A stretch of DNA of 29,738 bases from Candidatus Omnitrophota bacterium (GCA_016193195.1 JACPSQ010000106.1:1-29738), one strand, 5' to 3'. Shown: positions 13,590 to 21,731, counted from the first letter of the stretch. The notes: generated by a model not told the origin, from the letters alone. Made by a program: numbers and translations.

Positions 13590-15458
13590 TCAGCCTCCCT
13601 TCTGAAGGGGCGAGATGTCCGCCTGGGCCGCCTGCCTGTCCGGCCCAGGGCTGGATGGCGGACAGGCGTTCGAGCGAGCCGACAGGCGGCGTTGGTATTC
13701 AGCAAGCAAACGTCGGCCTTCCACCTCATGTCCCGCCTCATGGGCGGCTCGAATCTGCTCCCGGAACTGTGCCATCTGGCGACTCAGGGCGTTGGCGCGC
13801 AGCCGCTTGAGGCAATCGTCAAACGCCTCCTCTTTCGAGTCCACGGAGTTGGCCAGCTCGACTAACTCCGTCACCAGCCCCCCAGACCCCTCTTCTAACA
13901 ACCGCGACACCACGTGGGCCGGCGTGGCCGCGCGCCCTGTCGCTTCAAGCTCGCAGATGACCGTGAGAATCCGCCGAAGGGTCGGGTCGGTCACCGCATC
14001 GAGCGAAAGCCCGGTCTGGGTCACCTGCCGCCATCGGGCAGGCTCATCAAGGATGAGCGCTGTGAAGAGACGCTCCGGACCCTGCGCGCCCGAGCGTCGG
14101 GTTGAGCTTCGGCCGCCCTGGGGCGAAGTCCCGGCGCGCGGTCCTTCCGATTGGCGAGCAGCCTCGGCAGAGAACCTGGGCTGAACTTTCCCGAGCTCCT
14201 GAGCGACGGCGCCCTCATCGAGACGAAGCCGTTCGGCCAGCAGCCGGACGTATTCACGGCGGAGCATTGCATCCGGCACCTTGGCGATCGTCGGGAGGAC
14301 GAACTGCGCCGCTTTGACGGTCCCCTCAGCGTCCGTGTCTGGGAAGCGACGCAATGCGCTCTGCACGAGGACATCAAAGAGGCTCGCGCTCCCCTCCAAC
14401 AACTGCTCAAACCGTTCGCGCCCGCAGGACTGCAGGTACTCGTCCGGGTCCACCCCTTCGGGGAGCTGGGCGACGCGGACCTGGAGGCCGGCTTCCACCA
14501 AGAGGTCGATGCCGCGGAGGGTCGCTTGCTCGCCCGCGGCGTCGGCGTCAAAGGCCAGGATCGCCTGTTCGGCATATCGTTTCAAGAGGCGCGCCTGGTC
14601 GGCGGTCAGGGCCGTCCCCAGCGGGGACACCACGTGGGAGATCCCCGCATCAGCGAGGGCAACGCAATCAAAATATCCCTCGACGACCACGACCGTCTTC
14701 GCCTTGATGATCGCATCCTTCGCCAGCCCGAGACCAAAGACATGATGCCCTTTCGTGTAGAGCGCTGTTTCGGGACTATTGAGGTACTTTGGCTCCTGCC
14801 CATCCAGGCTGCGCCCGCCGAATCCCACGATGCGGCCACGCACGTCCTGAATCGGAAACATGAGCCGGTTGCGGAACCGGTCGTAGTGCCCTGACCGTCC
14901 CTGGATGAGGAGCCCGGCCGCTTCGAGCTGCTCGGGCGAGACCCCGGTCGCCTTGGCAGCCGTGAGGAGGCGATCCCACCCCGAAGGGGCCAGCCCCAAG
15001 CGAAACCGTTGCCGCGCCCGCTCCGAGACGCCGCGCGTCTTCAGATAGGCGCGCGCCGTCTTTCCAGCCTGCGGATCAAGCAGCATCCGCTCGAAGTAGC
15101 GGCAGATCTTCTCCATCAGGGCGGCGAGACGCGCTTGCGAGCCGTCGTTCGCCGCCGAGTCCCGATCGGGAAGGCGGATGCCGGCATGATCGGCCAACTG
15201 GCGCACGGCTTCCGGAAACGTCAGCCGATCGTGTTGCATCAGGAAGCTGAAGATGTTGCCCCCCACCCCACAGCCGAAGCAGTGGAAGATCTGCTTGTCG
15301 GTATTGACCATAAAGGACGGCGTCTTCTCTGTATGGAACGGGCAATTCGCCTTGAAGTGCCTGCCGGCTCGCTTGAGCGGGACATAGCGACTGATCAGCT
15401 CGACAATATCCGTGCGTGTGTGGATCTCGTCAATGACCGGCTCAGGAATCAGCGGCAT
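13590..15458 (-). CDS. dnaG: DNA primase
   Basis: 622 residues. The CHC2 zinc-binding domain is at the N-terminus (CPFHTEKTPSF, then HCFGCGVGGN). The RNA-polymerase core and Toprim domain follow, with VVVVEGYFDCVALADAG carrying the catalytic Glu and AILAFDADAAGE the acidic DxD. A C-terminal helicase-binding region ends in a low-complexity tail. It lays down RNA primers at the replication fork. The last ~35 codons are formed by a GC-rich palindromic repeat (13627-13690), so the extreme C-terminus (SARSNACPPSSPGPDRQ...) is probably repeat-encoded and dispensable. Gaps of 13 bp to cvpA and 5 bp to rpoD show tight linkage. Confidence 0.97.
   Translation of the reverse strand: MPLIPEPVIDEIHTRTDIVELISRYVPLKRAGRHFKANCPFHTEKTPSFMVNTDKQIFHCFGCGVGGNIFSFLMQHDRLTFPEAVRQLADHAGIRLPDRDSAANDGSQARLAALMEKICRYFERMLLDPQAGKTARAYLKTRGVSERARQRFRLGLAPSGWDRLLTAAKATGVSPEQLEAAGLLIQGRSGHYDRFRNRLMFPIQDVRGRIVGFGGRSLDGQEPKYLNSPETALYTKGHHVFGLGLAKDAIIKAKTVVVVEGYFDCVALADAGISHVVSPLGTALTADQARLLKRYAEQAILAFDADAAGEQATLRGIDLLVEAGLQVRVAQLPEGVDPDEYLQSCGRERFEQLLEGSASLFDVLVQSALRRFPDTDAEGTVKAAQFVLPTIAKVPDAMLRREYVRLLAERLRLDEGAVAQELGKVQPRFSAEAARQSEGPRAGTSPQGGRSSTRRSGAQGPERLFTALILDEPARWRQVTQTGLSLDAVTDPTLRRILTVICELEATGRAATPAHVVSRLLEEGSGGLVTELVELANSVDSKEEAFDDCLKRLRANALSRQMAQFREQIRAAHEAGHEVEGRRLLAEYQRRLSARSNACPPSSPGPDRQAAQADISPLQKGG
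13627..13690. repeat. Palindromic repeat in the dnaG 3' end
   Basis: Outer arms GCCGCCTG (13627-13634) and CAGGCGGC (13683-13690) enclose an inner pair CCTGTCCG / CGGACAGG. The layout resembles a diverged Y-shaped element, but here it is translated as part of DnaG. Confidence 0.65.
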
Positions 15459-15471
15459 CGCTCATCCCCTT

Positions 15472-16017
15472 CTAGAGTGTCAGTCTCGCAGGAGGGATCA
15501 GCGTAGGCCCCCGATTCTCCCCGCCAGGGAAGTAGCCTGAGAGACGCTCGAGGTACTCGCGTGAGGTCGACAGCAGCCAAGGTCCAGAGACCGATCGCTC
15601 CTCGACGCTCTGCTGCAAATAGATGAACCCGCTTGAGGAGAGCGCCACCAGGATGATCCCGGACCACCACAACCCCTGCAGCGCTCCCAAGACGAGCCCA
15701 AGCCCCTGGGTCGCCCAGTGAATCCGTTCCCACTGGATGACCCGGGCCACCAGGTTGAGGAGCCGGCGCCTGATGAACATGAGACCGAGAAAGAGCAACC
15801 AGAAAACAAGAAAGTTGACCAACACCGGATCAAACCTCAACCAGGGTTGCAGCCAGCTCGCCACCACGCCCGAATAGTTGATCGTCAGCGCCGTGACCGC
15901 GACTGCGCCAAGCGATCGAAAGAGCTCGGTCAAGAAGCCGCGATGGAATCCACCGTAACACTTTAGTAACAAAAGAGTTACAACAATTAAGTCAACCCAA
16001 TTCGGCCACGTCGTCAC
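15472..16017 (-). CDS. cvpA: CvpA family membrane protein
   Basis: 181 residues from a GTG at 16015-16017, chosen because a good GGAGG lies 8 nt upstream; a GTG five codons earlier is the alternative. Four hydrophobic segments fit CvpA: near residues 5-20 (WVDLIVVTLLLLKCYGGFHR), ~30-48, ~60-78 (LVNFLVFWLLFLGLMF) and ~95-118. The N-terminal WVDL...GFHRGF motif is typical. CvpA proteins are inner-membrane proteins linked to colicin V export and envelope stress; the exact role is unknown. Here it heads the dnaG-rpoD operon. Confidence 0.82.
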   Translation of the reverse strand: MTTWPNWVDLIVVTLLLLKCYGGFHRGFLTELFRSLGAVAVTALTINYSGVVASWLQPWLRFDPVLVNFLVFWLLFLGLMFIRRRLLNLVARVIQWERIHWATQGLGLVLGALQGLWWSGIILVALSSSGFIYLQQSVEERSVSGPWLLSTSREYLERLSGYFPGGENRGPTLIPPARLTL

Positions 16018-16047
16018 TGCGATTCCCTCCACTCATTTCCTAGGCGA

Positions 16048-16077
16048 AGTATACCATATCGCTGAGAAGAGCGTCAA
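16048..16077 (-). promoter_or_regulatory. Sigma-70 promoter of cvpA-dnaG-rpoD
   Basis: On the minus strand, -35 TTGACG (16072-16077), an 18-bp spacer and -10 TATACT (16048-16053). Transcription would start near 16041, giving a ~24-nt leader with GGAGG. This is the only clear promoter before dnaG and rpoD. Confidence 0.8.
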
Positions 16078-16120
16078 GGTAGCGCTACCTTTTTTTGGCG
16101 TCTGATGAAATAGCGCTACC
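16078..16120. promoter_or_regulatory. Paired TAGCGCTA palindromes upstream of the -35 box
   Basis: A perfect 12-bp palindrome GGTAGCGCTACC (16078-16089) directly abuts the -35 hexamer. A second copy, TAGCGCTACC (16111-16120), has its TAGCGCTA centre 31 bp further upstream, about three helical turns. This is what a paired operator or activator site looks like. The binding protein is unknown. Confidence 0.55.
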
Positions 16121-16197
16121 TCGCAGAACGATCGAAAGGCGAAAGGAAGAGGAATTGCTGTGGTGATACGAGGAACGTGCTGAGGCCTGTGCCCGGC

Positions 16198-16701
16198 TCA
16201 CCCGCCTTCGCCGGAAGCCACGGGCGTCAGCCCGTGGGGCTCCACCTCATGAGTGCTGCTGGTGCGGATCGTGGTGCGAACCTTGATGATGCGCAGCTCC
16301 TCCATGACCTCATCGAACTTCTGGAGAATCGTCTGCTGGTTCGCGAGGATCTGGTCCAACTTCTTCATGAGCTGGGCGTCCTTGTCCTTGGCGCCGCCGC
16401 CTGTGCTCGTCCCGGCTGTTGTGCTCGTGGTCTCGGCAGGGCGGGTCTGCGCCTTCGTGTCCTGCCCCATTGACAGCCTGCTGGACAAGACACCAATGAC
16501 GAGGCCGATCCCGACGAGGATCGTTGTGCGTCGAACCCACCCGCGACGTCGTGCCGTTCGATCCATCCCGAACACCAGGGGACCACCCCGCGCCTTGGCG
16601 GGGTGGGGGAATGGGTGGTCCTCCCGATCGGGAGATCGGGATGTCGCCCCCACCGGGGCGTGGTGCAGGGGACCACTGGCTTGCACGGGGGGCTCCATCA
16701 T
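16198..16701 (-). CDS. Hypothetical membrane-anchored protein with coiled coil
   Basis: 167 residues from the ATG at 16699-16701, which has a strong AAGGAG 7-8 nt upstream. A second ATG at 16564-16566 would give 122 residues. Residues ~5-45 are encoded by palindromic repeat DNA. A basic stretch (RTARRRGWVRR) then precedes a single hydrophobic helix (TTILVGIGLVIGVLSSRL), a Thr/Gly-rich linker and a short coiled coil (AQLMKKLDQILANQQTILQKFDEVMEEL). The last residues overlap a hairpin. It follows pilQ and ends the pilus operon, so a role near the pilus complex is possible but unproven. I do not recognise a family. Confidence 0.6.
   Translation of the reverse strand: MMEPPVQASGPLHHAPVGATSRSPDREDHPFPHPAKARGGPLVFGMDRTARRRGWVRRTTILVGIGLVIGVLSSRLSMGQDTKAQTRPAETTSTTAGTSTGGGAKDKDAQLMKKLDQILANQQTILQKFDEVMEELRIIKVRTTIRTSSTHEVEPHGLTPVASGEGG
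16218..16237. repeat. REP-like hairpin CCACGGGC-GTCA-GCCCGTGG
   Basis: Perfect 8-bp stem with a 4-nt loop, lying in the last codons of the membrane-anchored protein gene. No T run follows on either strand. Confidence 0.75.
16580..16634. repeat. Palindromic repeat between pilQ and the last operon gene
   Basis: GGACCACCC (16580-16588) pairs with GGGTGGTCC (16613-16621) around a CGCGCC...GGCGGGG core. A perfect palindrome CTCCCGATCGGGAG (16621-16634) follows, and CAGGGGACCAC recurs as a direct repeat at 16576 and 16666. The unit is translated in frame if the upstream start is used. Confidence 0.7.
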
Positions 16702-16738
16702 GCCTCAGCTCCTTTTCAGACGCGCATCGCCGCGCGTG

Positions 16739-18355
16739 TCAGCGATAGGGCGGCTCAGAGGCGATGACCGCGGCCGCCCGCTCGTGGACCGGCGGCTCAT
16801 CCATCAGCTTCACGGTGAGGAAGATGAGCAGGTCTTGCCGCACCGGATCGCTTGAGAGGGTCCCCGCGAATCGGTTCACGTTCTTGAAGAGGAACCCGAC
16901 GAGCGGGATGTCGGCCAGGAACGGCACTTTCGCTTCCGTCTTGACATCGCTCTTCTTCACGAGCCCGCCGATCGCGATCGTCTCGCCGTTATTGATGCGC
17001 ACCTGCGTCTGCACCGACTGGACGGTGAAGCGGGGGAGCGCGATCGAGGTATTCTGCCCGGTCGAGTAGTCCACGTTCCCCGCCGAGGAGACGACCTCCG
17101 GCTTGAGATCCACCACGATCTCCTGGCTGGGGTTGACGTGGGGGGTCACGGTCAGCACCGTGCCGACATTCTTCGCCGTGTAGCCGCTGATGGTGGGCTT
17201 CCCGGTCGTCGCGTCAATGGTATAGTTCGGGATCGGGTACTCCTCCCCGATATGGATTTTGGCTTCCTGGTTGTTCAAGACCGCAATGGTGGGATTCGAC
17301 ACGATATGGGTGTCGGTGCGGCTTTGGAGAAAGTTGAGGGCCATGGAGAGCCCGGTTGAGCTCAGGGTCCCGAAGGTAAACGTCCCGCCGACATCCGGCA
17401 CGCGCCCCTTGGTCATGGAGGCGCCGGTCGATGGTGAGAAGGTCCCGGACCGCGGGATGAACAGCTCGCCGACCTTTCCGAACCCGGCCCCTGCGGGAAA
17501 CGGGAACGTCGTCGGAATCGCCGTCGTGGTGCCCGCGGTGAGCGTGAAGCTATCCGACCAGTCAATCCCCAGCTTCTCGTTGCGGTCGAGCTTCGTCTCC
17601 ACCACCTTCGTTTCGATCGTCGTTTGGGGCGTGCGCTGATCGAGCCGCTGGACGACCTGCTTGATCTGAAACAGGTTCGTCGGAATATCGGTCACCACGA
17701 CGGTGTTGGTCCGCTCGTCAAACTTCACCTTGCCTCGCTCGGAGAGCATCTCGGTGATGGCATCCGGCACCTCCTTGGCCTTGGCGTAATCCAGTGAGAA
17801 CACCTCGGTCGCCAGCGCCTCCTGCTCCTGCGACGCCACCGTCATCACCCGGACGATGTTCCCTTTCCGCTCATAGGTGAACCCATAGGTGCGGAGGATG
17901 ATATCCAGCGCCTGCTCCCAGGGGACATTGGTCAGCTTAATCGTAATGAGGCCTTCGACATCGGTCCCCGCGACGATGTCGACGCCGCTCTTCAGCGAAA
18001 TGATGCGCAGGACCTGCCGGATCTCTGCATCCTTGAAGTCGATGCTGATGAGCCCGGTCGGCGTTTGCGGAGCCGTTGGCGCGGGTGCGGACGTCTCCGG
18101 TGCGGGGGGCGCTTCATCCGGGGTCTCGCTCTCGGCCGCGCGGCTCGACTCGGCTGGAGGCGCCTCGCCCTCGCTTGCGGCCTCTGGCCGAGTAGGTTCT
18201 GAGGTGGACGTTTCCTCAGCCTGGATCGCCGTCGTTTCCTCTGGAGGTGGTGTCGAGGCCTCGTCCTGCTGCGCCCACCCGGGGAGCGCCCACCCTCCTC
18301 CGGCCACACACCACCCGATCCAGAGCACGACCAATCCTACGCCACGTCGCTTCAC
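16739..18355 (-). CDS. pilQ: Type IV pilus secretin PilQ
   Basis: 538 residues. A signal peptide (~1-28, ending GWAQQ) is followed by a Pro/Glu/Ala-rich linker to ~100. Then come an STN/N0-like domain (ISIDFKDAEIRQVLRIIS), an N1 domain (VFSLDYAKAKEVPDAITEML) and the secretin beta-barrel (TIETKVVETKLDRNEKLGIDW ... VPFLADIPLVGFLFKN, the secretin signature). It forms the outer-membrane pore for the pilus. It is shorter than proteobacterial PilQ and lacks AMIN domains. The GTG start has GGAGG 9 nt upstream and overlaps the pilP stop by 4 bp. Confidence 0.95.
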   Translation of the reverse strand: MKRRGVGLVVLWIGWCVAGGGWALPGWAQQDEASTPPPEETTAIQAEETSTSEPTRPEAASEGEAPPAESSRAAESETPDEAPPAPETSAPAPTAPQTPTGLISIDFKDAEIRQVLRIISLKSGVDIVAGTDVEGLITIKLTNVPWEQALDIILRTYGFTYERKGNIVRVMTVASQEQEALATEVFSLDYAKAKEVPDAITEMLSERGKVKFDERTNTVVVTDIPTNLFQIKQVVQRLDQRTPQTTIETKVVETKLDRNEKLGIDWSDSFTLTAGTTTAIPTTFPFPAGAGFGKVGELFIPRSGTFSPSTGASMTKGRVPDVGGTFTFGTLSSTGLSMALNFLQSRTDTHIVSNPTIAVLNNQEAKIHIGEEYPIPNYTIDATTGKPTISGYTAKNVGTVLTVTPHVNPSQEIVVDLKPEVVSSAGNVDYSTGQNTSIALPRFTVQSVQTQVRINNGETIAIGGLVKKSDVKTEAKVPFLADIPLVGFLFKNVNRFAGTLSSDPVRQDLLIFLTVKLMDEPPVHERAAAVIASEPPYR

Positions 18356-18783
18356 GGTCCGTCACCTCCCTTAGTGGTGTGCGAGGAACGGCCCGCGGAG
18401 GGCCTCTCGACATCAATCCTGAGAACGAGCGATTCCGCCCCGCTCTTCAACACCACGGCGTCTTGCCGGATCTCCACGACCTGGTAGTCCCCGACCATAT
18501 CGCCGACCTTGACTTCCATATCGTCTACCATGGCGATGGAATGCCCCCGGGGGTCCCAGAGGATCCCATGGAGGACCGCTTGGCTCGCATCGACGGAGCT
18601 GCCCTTCATCCCGACCAACCGTCCATCGCGCACCAACGGCACGAAGGGATCGCGATGGCCCTTGGCATCATACTGAAACGGCTGGGGAATCGTCGAGGGC
18701 CCCGCCTCATCGGCCTGCAGGCCCGCCGCGCCCAACGAGACGAGCCCCGTCGCGAGGATCACCCACCATCTGACGTTCGCCAT
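18352..18783 (-). CDS. pilP: PilP-like pilus assembly lipoprotein-type protein
   Basis: 143 residues from the ATG at 18781-18783, which overlaps the pilO stop as TGATG; a GTG one codon earlier is possible. It has a signal-type N-terminus (WWVILATGLVSLGAAG), then the PilP hallmark R-DPFVPL, and a small beta-rich domain (VLHGILWDPRGHSIAMVDD...GDMVGDYQVVEI) like the HR domain of PilP/GspC. PilP connects the inner-membrane PilMNO complex with PilQ. I see no lipobox cysteine, so it may be periplasmic or membrane-anchored rather than a lipoprotein. Position between pilO and pilQ supports the call. Confidence 0.82.
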   Translation of the reverse strand: MANVRWWVILATGLVSLGAAGLQADEAGPSTIPQPFQYDAKGHRDPFVPLVRDGRLVGMKGSSVDASQAVLHGILWDPRGHSIAMVDDMEVKVGDMVGDYQVVEIRQDAVVLKSGAESLVLRIDVERPSAGRSSHTTKGGDGP

Positions 18784-19415
18784 CACATCACGCCTGGGTC
18801 AGCGTGCTCACTCGCCGCAAAGTAGGCCCGGAGCCACAGCTTGATCTGATGGCGCTTGAGGTCTCTCGGGTTCCCGACCATACGCAGCGTGGCGACCCGC
18901 ACCACTCTATCCCCGGCCTCCACCGCGTTCAAAAAGGCGCCTAATTGATGGTAGCCGGCCAACGCCTCGACTTGGATGAGGACCTCCTCGTACCCCTTGG
19001 GGCCTGGGCCTGGTTGGGGGGGCTTGTCCGTGTCCGGGTTGACGTCGGCCTTTGCGTGATCCACGAGGGAGCGCTGCGGGGAGATCGTTTCGATCTTGAC
19101 CTGCGTCTGATTGGCCAGCGCGGAGAGGCGCTCAATCACGGCCGGCAGCTCTTCTTGGGGAGGCAGGAACACCCGGAGGGATTTGACTTTCTCATCCCAC
19201 TGCTGATGCTGCGCTCGGAAGGAATCCTCGTTGGCGACGGCGGCTTCAAGCGTCCTGATCCGCTGGCGCGCGCTCTGGACCTGTTGCGCCAAGCGACCCG
19301 CCTCACGGTGGAGGGGCAGGACGAGATGGGCCGCGTAGAGCCAACCGATGACGAGCGCCAGCGACCCGACAGCCAGGATGGCGCGCCGCTCAGGCTTGGA
19401 GAGCGCGAGCTTCAT
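18783..19415 (-). CDS. pilO: Type IV pilus inner-membrane protein PilO
   Basis: 210 residues. One N-terminal transmembrane helix (AILAVGSLALVIGWLYAAH) is followed by a coiled coil (~residues 38-75) and a ferredoxin-like periplasmic domain (LPAVIERLSALANQTQVKIETI ... VLIQVEALAGYHQLGAFLNAVE). The layout is that of PilO, which dimerises with PilN and holds the alignment complex together. Start and stop overlap pilN and pilP by 4 and 1 bp, pointing to stoichiometric, coupled translation. Confidence 0.87.
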   Translation of the reverse strand: MKLALSKPERRAILAVGSLALVIGWLYAAHLVLPLHREAGRLAQQVQSARQRIRTLEAAVANEDSFRAQHQQWDEKVKSLRVFLPPQEELPAVIERLSALANQTQVKIETISPQRSLVDHAKADVNPDTDKPPQPGPGPKGYEEVLIQVEALAGYHQLGAFLNAVEAGDRVVRVATLRMVGNPRDLKRHQIKLWLRAYFAASEHADPGVM

Positions 19416-19990
19416 GACGTCGGGGCTTCAAGGAGGGCGCAGGTCAAGGTGAACCGCATCACTTCGACCTCCCCCTCTTGGGTCCGCTTGATGGATTCGA
19501 TCTGGATATCCTTGATCGCCGACATGAAGTTGTGGTCCGATTGCAAGCCCTGAACAAGCCGCGTGACGCTGACCATGCCGGGATCGCCCTGTCCGACGGC
19601 CGAGCCCTGGATGATCAACCCTTTGGCCGGATCGAGGGTGAGCTCGGTAAACCACACCCCATCCGGCGTCACGGTGGACAGGGTGTTGAATCGCTCTGAC
19701 CAGAGGCCGTAGCCCTTCGCCAGCCGTTGAAACGCCGCCTCTTGCGCCCGCAATGTCTGGAGGGTCCGCTGGAGCCGCTCCACCTCCATCTGCCTCGGCT
19801 CCAACGACTGAATCTTCTCATTGAGCTTCCGGAGCTCGTCGCGGCTGACGCCGATGGGGACGAGGAGGACGAGCGGCAGCACGACGATGACCGCGGCGAC
19901 GATCCACATAAACGGGGTTCGGTGGAGCTGCTCGATGGGTGAGAGCGCCTTCTTCCGTTGCTCTGCGGGCAGGAGGTTGATTTTCAACAT
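19412..19990 (-). CDS. pilN: Type IV pilus inner-membrane protein PilN
   Basis: 192 residues. The N-terminus MLKINLLPAEQRKK holds the INLLP motif that binds the cytoplasmic protein PilM. One transmembrane helix (FMWIVAAVIVVLPLVLLVPI), a coiled coil (~55-100) and a periplasmic alpha/beta domain follow. This matches PilN/Fimbrial assembly (PF05137-type) proteins. It lies 10 bp after pilM and overlaps pilO by ATGA. Confidence 0.92.
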   Translation of the reverse strand: MLKINLLPAEQRKKALSPIEQLHRTPFMWIVAAVIVVLPLVLLVPIGVSRDELRKLNEKIQSLEPRQMEVERLQRTLQTLRAQEAAFQRLAKGYGLWSERFNTLSTVTPDGVWFTELTLDPAKGLIIQGSAVGQGDPGMVSVTRLVQGLQSDHNFMSAIKDIQIESIKRTQEGEVEVMRFTLTCALLEAPTS

Positions 19991-20000
19991 GATTCAATAT

Positions 20001-21038
20001 TTAGTCGGTCCGGAGGGCCAACCCATAAGCGACTGCGAATTGTCCGGACAGCTCAGGCGTGGGGGTCCAGGACGTCACCGTCTGCGTCATCTGGGACTTG
20101 AGCACGTTGAGGAAGGCGTTGGACTGGCTGAGGCCCCCGCTCACGAGGACCTCCTCAGGGGGTTGATTGAACCGATTTTCAAAGTAGTCGAACGAAAGCT
20201 GCAATTCGGTCACCAGGGCTTCGCTCGACAGCTTGAGGGCATTCGGCATCTCAGGCCGTGGTTCCGCTTGGGCGAGCTCCTGACTCACGACCTCGGCCGG
20301 AAGCCCGGTCTGCTCGCTCAGGTGGCGGGCGAGCTTCTCGCCTCCCCATGGGATATCGCGCACCAGATAGGGAATCTCTCCTCGGAGGACCACCAGATTC
20401 GTCAGTTGGCCCCCCACGTTGATGACGGCCCGCGTGCCTTCAGACCGATGGCTGTTGGCGCCGGCGAGGAAGCCGTTCGTGAGGGCCAGGGCATCCACAT
20501 CGATGAGCTCGACGCCGAAGCCAGCGCGCCTGGCCCAATCGATCCGCCGCTCGAGCAGATCCTTCTTGCAGGCGACGATCACCACCCAGGCCTTGTTCCC
20601 TTCGGAGGGTCCGAGCGCCGCTCCATCAATGACCACGTCTTGGATGTTAAACGGCAGGTACCGCTGGGCCTCAAAGGGGAGCGCCTGCTTCAGCTCCTGG
20701 GGCTTCATCTTCGGCAGCTCGATGATCCGCAGGATGACCCACGGGCCGCTCACCGCCAGGTTGACCCACGCCACCGGCACGCGGAGTCCATCCACCGCCG
20801 CCTTGATCGCCTCCACGGGGTCCGCGTCCTTCTCCGCCGGCAGGGGGGTGAGGCTCTGGCCGATGATCGGCCGTAGCCCAACCGCCCCTTTGCGCGCTCC
20901 TAAGGCCACGGCTTTCACCGAGGTTGAGCCGACGTCAAGACCCACGGTGAGTCTGGCTTCGTGTGCCCGGACCGTCGTGAGGCGTTGGAAAAATTCCGCA
21001 GCGGACTTGAGGGCGGTCGCAACCGGTAGGGAGGACAT
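20001..21038 (-). CDS. pilM: Type IV pilus actin-like ATPase PilM
   Basis: 345 residues. The actin/FtsA-like fold is recognisable from the phosphate-1 motif GLDVGSTSVKAVAL (residue ~33), an ELPKMKPQELKQALPFEAQRY segment typical of PilM, INVGGQLTNLVVL (phosphate 2) and VSGGLSQSNAFL near the C-terminus. PilM is cytoplasmic and binds the N-terminus of PilN. It is the first gene of pilMNOPQ. A TATAAT box lies only ~18 bp before the ATG and no Shine-Dalgarno motif is seen, so the leader is very short. Confidence 0.95.
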   Translation of the reverse strand: MSSLPVATALKSAAEFFQRLTTVRAHEARLTVGLDVGSTSVKAVALGARKGAVGLRPIIGQSLTPLPAEKDADPVEAIKAAVDGLRVPVAWVNLAVSGPWVILRIIELPKMKPQELKQALPFEAQRYLPFNIQDVVIDGAALGPSEGNKAWVVIVACKKDLLERRIDWARRAGFGVELIDVDALALTNGFLAGANSHRSEGTRAVINVGGQLTNLVVLRGEIPYLVRDIPWGGEKLARHLSEQTGLPAEVVSQELAQAEPRPEMPNALKLSSEALVTELQLSFDYFENRFNQPPEEVLVSGGLSQSNAFLNVLKSQMTQTVTSWTPTPELSGQFAVAYGLALRTD

Positions 21039-21055
21039 CGGGACGTTTGCAATAG

Positions 21056-21061
21056 ATTATA
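21056..21061 (-). promoter_or_regulatory. -10 box of the pilMNOPQ promoter
   Basis: Perfect TATAAT on the minus strand, just after the pilA terminator. The -35 region has only a weak TTAGAT at 18 bp. The predicted leader before the pilM ATG is ~11 nt. Confidence 0.6.
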
Positions 21062-21089
21062 TCCGAGGATGACCGAAAAATCTAACACT

Positions 21090-21133
21090 AAAAAAACAAG
21101 GACGGCCACATGGTCCCGGCCATGGAGCCGTCC
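21090..21133 (-). terminator. Intrinsic terminator after pilA
   Basis: On the minus strand GGACGGC pairs with GCCGTCC (plus 21127-21133 and 21100-21106), with an inner CATGG/CCATG pairing, followed by TTGTTTTTTT (21090-21099). It separates pilA from pilMNOPQ and allows the major pilin to be expressed at a different level. Confidence 0.9.
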
Positions 21134-21164
21134 CCGTTCACAAGCTCCAACAATCTTATTCTTA

Positions 21165-21731
21165 TTACGTGCCTAGGGCGTTATTGCACAGGTTCGGCTG
21201 CGCGTCAATCGTGTTTTCACCGGCGAGATTCGCAAGGGTACAATCACCGGCTGCAGCAGGCGCGCAGTGACGAATCAGTCCTGTCTCATTCGTAAGGAAG
21301 CATCGGGTTCCAGTCGTCCCGAGCCCCACAGGAACGACCAAGATTGTGTACGTCTGGGCTGGATCGGCCGCTCCGGTGTAGTTATAGTTGTAGCCTTGGA
21401 CCTCAGCTCCTACGGGGGGACCCCCAGCGCCTCCGTCGAGGTTTGCGGTACAGAACGACGGCGGGCCAAAGTCCGGGGTCGGCGCCGCACCGGCACAGTC
21501 GCCATACATGGTCGCCTGCCACGTCTCTGCGGCAGGGTACTCTTGGTTGACTGAGCGCACCATCTCCAGCGAGCTCACCAGCGCCCGCAGGTTCCCGATC
21601 GCCGCCGACTCATTGGCGCTCGTGCGGCCTCTCAAGACGTTCGGGATCGCGATCGCAGCTAGGAGCGCAATGATCGCGACCACGATCATGATCTCAACGA
21701 GCGTAAACCCTCGTTTCGCTATTCGTCTCAT
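21165..21731 (-). CDS. pilA: Type IV pilin (PilA-like) prepilin
   Basis: 188 residues from the ATG at 21729-21731, with AAGGAG 6 nt upstream. The frame is open for 56 more codons, but that extension lacks support. The leader MRRIAKRG is cleaved before FTLVEIMIVVAIIALLAAIA, with Glu5 of the mature protein present. The C-terminal domain has six cysteines (DCAG, FCTAN, RCFL, HCAP, DCTL, LCNN) that may form disulphides, and is Gly/Pro/Asn-rich like a pseudopilin-type globular head. Given its own terminator and riboswitch-like leader it is probably the major pilin, though a pseudopilin cannot be excluded. Confidence 0.93.
   Translation of the reverse strand: MRRIAKRGFTLVEIMIVVAIIALLAAIAIPNVLRGRTSANESAAIGNLRALVSSLEMVRSVNQEYPAAETWQATMYGDCAGAAPTPDFGPPSFCTANLDGGAGGPPVGAEVQGYNYNYTGAADPAQTYTILVVPVGLGTTGTRCFLTNETGLIRHCAPAAAGDCTLANLAGENTIDAQPNLCNNALGT

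Noticed and set aside
16078..16096. GGTAGCGCTACC followed by a T run as a plus-strand terminator
   Set aside because: A perfect 12-bp palindrome leaves too short a stem once a loop is allowed, and there is no plus-strand gene to terminate. An operator role fits better.
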